Assembly: GCA_949358305.1 (NCBI GenBank)
Contig: CASHSZ010000033.1
Location: 1 to 64,000 of the forward strand
DNA from: Strigamia acuminata
Lineage: Eukaryota; Arthropoda; Chilopoda; Geophilomorpha; Linotaeniidae
Length of the DNA stretch: 64,000 nucleotides
Reading direction: 5' to 3'
The position numbers were made by a program, and so were the translations under genes. Below are positions 59,301 through 64,000 of the stretch, in pieces. A model generated the notes under the pieces. That model was given only the letters and a program-made list of their open reading frames with translations. It was not told where the DNA came from and did not search any database. The stretch's first letter is position 1. The number at the start of each line of letters is the position of its first letter.

Positions 59301-62300
59301 GGTGTTTGTGCTAAGTCAACTGCGATGTGAAATGAGCTCAAAATTTTTTTTTCAAAATTTAATGCTTGGGTGTTGCTAAAACTTATATTGAAGGCTTCTA
59401 CTAAGGTTTAAACACTATTTCTGAACATTCAGAGACATTGGACTTGTGGTGTTTGTGCTAAGTCAACTGTGATGAGATCAAAAGTCTATTCTCCCAAATC
59501 ATTGCTTGGATGTTGCTAAAACTTACATTGAAGGCTTCTACTAAGGTTTAAATACTATTTCTGAACGTTCAGAGACATTGGTCTTGTGGTGTTTGTGCTA
59601 AGTCAACTGTGATGAGATCAAAAGTCTATTCAACCAAATCATCGGTTGGATGTTTCTAAAACTTACATTGGAGCCTTCTATTAAGGTTTAAACACTATTT
59701 CTGAACATTCAGAGACATTGGTCTTGTGGTGTTTGTGCTAAGTCAACTGTGATGAGATCAAAAGTCTATTCTCCCAAATCATCGGTTGGATGTTTCTAAA
59801 ACTTACATTGGAGCCTTCTACTAAGGTTTAAACACTATTTCTGAACATTCAGAGACATTGGACTTGTGGTGTTTGTGCTAAGTCAACTGTGATGAGATCA
59901 AAAGTCTATTCTCCCAAATCATTGCTTGGATGTTGCTAAAACTTACATTGAAGGCTTCTACTAAGGTTTAAATACTATTTCTGAACGTTCAGAGACATTG
60001 GTCTTGTGGTGTTTGTGCTAAGTCAACTGTGATGAGATCAAAAGTCTATTCAACCAAATCATCGCTTGGATGTTGCTAAAACTTACATTGAAGGCTTCTA
60101 CTAAGGTTTAAACACTATTTCTGAACATTCAGAGACATTGGTCTTGTCGTGTTTGTGCTAAGTCAACTGTGATGAGATCAAAAGTCTATTCTCCCAAATC
60201 ATCCGTTGGATGTTTCTAAAACTTACATTGGAGCCTTCTACTAAGGTTTAAACACTATTTCTGAACATTCAGAGACATTGGTCTTGTGGTGTTTGTGCTA
60301 AGTCAACTGTGATGAGATCAAAAGTCTATTCTCCCAAATCATCGGTTGGATGTTTCTAAAACTTACATTGGAGCCTTCTACTAAGGTTTAAACACTATTT
60401 CTGAACATTCAGAGACATTGGACTTGTGGTGTTTGTGTTAAGTCAACTGTGATGAGATCAAAAGTCTATTCTTCCAAATCATTGCTTGGATGTTGCTAAA
60501 ACTTACATTGAAGGCTTCTACTAAGGTTTAAATACTATTTCTGAACGTTCAGAGACATTGGTCTTGTGGTGTTTGTGCTAAGTCAACTGTGATGAGATCA
60601 AAAGTCTATTCAACCAAATCATCGCTTGGATGTTGCTAAAACTTACATTGAAGGCTTCTACTAAGGTTTAAACACTATTTCTGAACATTCAGAGACATTG
60701 GTCTTGTGGTGTTTGTGCTAAGTCAACTGTGATGAGATCAAAAGTCTATTCTCCCAAATCATCGGTTGGATGTTTCTAAAACTTACATTGGAGCCTTCTA
60801 CTAAGGTTTAAACACTATTTCTGAACATTCAGAGACATTGGTCTTTTGGTGTTTGTGCTAAGTCAACTGTGATGAGATCAAAAGTCTATTCTCCCAAATC
60901 ATCGGTTGGATGTTTCTAAAACTTACATTGGAGCCTTCTACTAAGGTTTAAACACTATTTCTGAACATTCAGAGACATTGGTCTTGTGGTGTTTGTGCTA
61001 AGTCAACTGTGATGAGATCAAAAGTCTATTCTCCCAAATCATTGGTTGGATGTTTCTAAAACTTACATTGGAGCCTTCTACTAAGGTTTAAACACTATTT
61101 CTGAACATTCAGAGACATTGGTCTTGTGGTGTTTGTGCTAAGTCAACTGTGATGAGATCAAAAGTCTATTCTCCCAAATCATTGCTTGGATGTTGCTAAA
61201 ACTTACATTGAAGGCTTCTACTAAGGTTTAAACACTATTTCTGAACATTCAGAGACATTGGTCTTGTGGTGTTTGTGCTAAGTCAACTGTGATGAGATCA
61301 AAAGTCTATTCTCCCAAATCATCGGTTGGATGTTTCTAAAACTTACATTGGAGCCTTCTACTAAGGTTTAAACACTATTTCTGAACATTCAGAGACATTG
61401 GTCTTTTGGTGTTTGTGCTAAGTCAACTGTGATGAGATCAAAAGTCTATTCTCCCAAATCATCGGTTGGATGTTTCTAAAACTTACATTGAAGGCTTCTA
61501 CTAAGGTTTAAACACTATTTCTGAACATTCAGAGACATTGGTCTTGTGGTGTTTGTGCTAAGTCAACTGTGATGAGATCAAAAGTCTATTCTCCCAAATC
61601 ATCCGTTGGATGTTTCTAAAACTTACATTGGAGCCTTCTACTAAGGTTTAAACACTATTTCTGAACATTCAGAGACATTGGTCTTGTGGTGTTTGTGCTA
61701 AGTCAACTGTGATGAGATCAAAAGTCTATTCTCCCAAATCATCGGTTGGATGTTTCTAAAACTTACATTGGAGCCTTCTACTAAGGTTTAAACACTATTT
61801 CTGAACATTCAGAGACATTGGACTTGTGGTGTTTGTGTTAAGTCAACTGTGATGAGATCAAAAGTCTATTCTTCCAAATCATTGCTTGGATGTTGCTAAA
61901 ACTTACATTGAAGGCTTCTACTAAGGTTTAAATACTATTTCTGAACGTTCAGAGACATTGGTCTTGTGGTGTTTGTGCTAAGTCAACTGTGATGAGATCA
62001 AAAGTCTATTCAACCAAATCATCGCTTGGATGTTGCTAAAACTTACATTGAAGGCTTCTACTAAGGTTTAAACACTATTTCTGAACATTCAGAGACATTG
62101 GTCTTGTGGTGTTTGTGCTAAGTCAACTGTGATGAGATCAAAAGTCTATTCTCCCAAATCATCGGTTGGATGTTTCTAAAACTTACATTGGAGCCTTCTA
62201 CTAAGGTTTAAACACTATTTCTGAACATTCAGAGACATTGGTCTTTTGGTGTTTGTGCTAAGTCAACTGTGATGAGATCAAAAGTCTATTCTCCCAAATC

Positions 62301-63525
62301 ATCGGTTGGATGTTTCTAAAACTTACATTGGAGCCTTCTACTAAGGTTTAAACACTATTTCTGAACATTCAGAGACATTGGTCTTGTGGTGTTTGTGCTA
62401 AGTCAACTGTGATGAGATCAAAAGTCTATTCTCCCAAATCATTGGTTGGATGTTTCTAAAACTTACATTGGAGCCTTCTACTAAGGTTTAAACACTATTT
62501 CTGAACATTCAGAGACATTGGTCTTGTGGTGTTTGTGCTAAGTCAACTGTGATGAGATCAAAAGTCTATTCTCCCAAATCATTGCTTGGATGTTGCTAAA
62601 ACTTACATTGAAGGCTTCTACTAAGGTTTAAACACTATTTCTGAACATTCAGAGACATTGGTCTTGTGGTGTTTGTGCTAAGTCAACTGTGATGAGATCA
62701 AAAGTCTATTCTCCCAAATCATCGGTTGGATGTTTCTAAAACTTACATTGGAGCCTTCTACTAAGGTTTAAACACTATTTCTGAACATTCAGAGACATTG
62801 GTCTTTTGGTGTTTGTGCTAAGTCAACTGTGATGAGATCAAAAGTCTATTCTCCCAAATCATCGGTTGGATGTTTCTAAAACTTACATTGGAGCCTTCTA
62901 CTAAGGTTTAAACACTATTTCTGAACATTCAGAGACATTGGTCTTTTGGTGTTTGTGCTAAGTCAACTGTGATGAGATCAAAAGTCTATTCTCCCAAATC
63001 ATCGGTTGGATGTTTCTAAAACTTACATTGGAGCCTTCTACTAAGGTTTAAACACTATTTCTGAACATTCAGAGACATTGGTCTTGTGGTGTTTCTGCTA
63101 AGTCAACTGTGATGAGATCAAAAGTCTATTCTCCCAAATCATTGGTTGGATGTTTCTAAAACTTACATTGGAGCCTTCTACTAAGGTTTAAACACTATTT
63201 CTGAACATTCAGAGACATTGGTCTTTTGGTGTTTGTGCTAAGTCAACTGTGATGAGATCAAAAGTCTATTCTCCCAAATCATCGGTTGGATGTTGCTAAA
63301 ACTTACATTGAAGGCTTCTACTAAGGTTTAAACACTATTTCTGAACATTCAGAGACATTGGTCTTGTGGTGTTTGTGCTAAGTCAACTGTGATGAGATCA
63401 AAGTCTATTCTCCCAAATCATTGGTTGGATGTTTCTAAAACTTACATTGGAGCCTTCTACTAAGGTTTAAACACTATTTCTGAACATTCAGAGACATTGG
63501 TCTTGTGGTGTTTGTGCTAAGTCAA
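53360..63525 (+). repeat. 5060-bp tandem segmental duplication
   Basis: Two adjacent copies, 53360-58419 and 58420-63479, with matching on to about 63525. Each starts with a type 2 AT-rich monomer. Private variants keep the 5060-bp offset: GTGTTA (55375 and 60435; 56775 and 61835) and the unique GTTTCTGCTAA (58031 and 63091). No difference was found where I compared them. It is the largest and most homogeneous duplication here. Confidence 0.9.
55090..57830 (+). repeat. 1400-bp repeat nested in the 5060-bp unit
   Basis: Ten monomers repeated at offset 1400: ATCCGTTGG at 55141 and 56541, GTGTTA at 55375 and 56775. The match fails near 56431/57831, where GAAGGC meets GGAGCC. The same pair recurs in the second 5060-bp copy. 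Confidence 0.85.
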
Positions 63526-64000
63526 CTGTGATTAGATCAAAAGTCTATTCTCCCAAATCATTGGTTGGATGTTTCTAAAACTTACATTGGAGCCTTCTAC
63601 TAAGGTTTAAACACTATTTCTGAACATTCAGAGACATTGGTCTTGTGGTGTTTGTGCTAAGTCAACTGTGATGAGATCAAAAGTCTATTCAACCAAATCA
63701 TCGGTTGGATGTTTCTAAAACTTACATTGGAGCCTTCTACTAAGGTTTAAACACTATTTCTGAACATTCAGAGACATTGGTCTTGTGGTGTTTGTGCTAA
63801 GTCAACTGTGATGAGATCAAAAGTCTATTCTCCCAAATCATCGGTTGGATGTTTCTAAAACTTACATTGGAGCCTTCTACTAAGGTTTAAACACTATTTC
63901 TGAACATTCAGAGACATTGGACTTGTGGTGTTTGTGCTAAGTCAACTGTGATGAGATCAAAAGTCTATTCTCCCAAATCATTGCTTGGATGTTGCTAAAA

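Larger units (their letters stand above)
35815..59420 (+). repeat. AT-rich 147-bp satellite monomers, right array
   Basis: Same class as in the left array. Type 1/type 2 pairs start at 38481/38628, 47586/47733, 51239/51386, 53213/53360, 54067/54214 and 59127/59274. A type 2 unit without a type 1 partner at 58420 marks the middle of the 5060-bp duplication. The unit at 35815 is a type 1/type 2 hybrid. None occur from about 38775 to 47585 or after 59420. Confidence 0.92.
35687..64000 (+). repeat. Right satellite array, 140-bp monomer
   Basis: Continuation of the same satellite, about 202 monomers by length, running off the window. It restarts in mid-monomer (AATCTTGTGG) with an AT-rich type 1 unit, followed at 35815 by a hybrid AT-rich unit combining type 1 and type 2 marks. 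Variant combinations repeat those of the left array: 11298/12385 and 46516/47603 share an offset of 35218 bp, so both arrays come from the same higher-order family. No genes seen. Confidence 0.98.

Noticed and set aside
1-64000. Heat-shock element in each monomer (GAACATTC followed by AGAGA)
   Set aside because: Only two inverted GAA/TTC units match; the third unit matches the consensus at one of three positions.
1-64000. CENP-B box
   Set aside because: No TTCG...CGGG-type 17-mer found in any monomer variant examined.

Overview
The window looks like a heterochromatic, possibly centromeric or pericentromeric, stretch of an animal nuclear genome. BEL/Pao retrotransposons are known only from metazoans, there are no bacterial-style genes, and about three quarters of the window is one tandem satellite. 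I cannot name the species.

Layout: (1) 1-19294, a satellite array of about 137 monomers of 140 bp, with interspersed AT-rich 147-bp monomers and several tandem higher-order duplications. (2) 19295 to about 35552, two nested BEL/Pao-type LTR retrotransposons. The outer one has a complete 1758-codon gag-pol ORF (28204-33480). Its 5' LTR is split by a second element (19703-26292) with two 1358-bp LTRs that look identical, flanked by a 4-bp CTTG target duplication. (3) 35553-35689, one satellite monomer in inverted orientation. (4) About 35687-64000, the satellite again in the original orientation, about 202 monomers, including a 5060-bp tandem duplication.

The most notable object is the inner element. 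Its single 1005-aa ORF begins as an ordinary BEL/Pao Gag with three zinc knuckles and an aspartic protease. Where the reverse transcriptase, RNase H and integrase should follow, it has a complete TK1-type (type II) thymidine kinase. P-loop, catalytic DE, thymidine-pocket aromatics and the four-cysteine zinc site are all present with TK1 spacing. It is therefore a gag-protease-thymidine kinase element with no polymerase, mobilised recently (LTRs apparently identical, ORF open) and presumably in trans by an autonomous relative. I know of no description of a thymidine kinase inside a BEL/Pao polyprotein, but I could not search for one.

How the parts may work together (inference): the outer element, or a relative, could supply reverse transcriptase and integrase. 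The thymidine kinase could raise dTTP in the cell or inside the particle, much as dUTPase modules do in some retroviruses. The inner 3' LTR lies upstream of the outer gag-pol and points toward it, so it could also drive it. The right edge of the outer element is irregular: its two LTR copies differ at their ends, no target duplication is visible, and an inverted satellite monomer follows. This points to recombination between elements or to local rearrangement.
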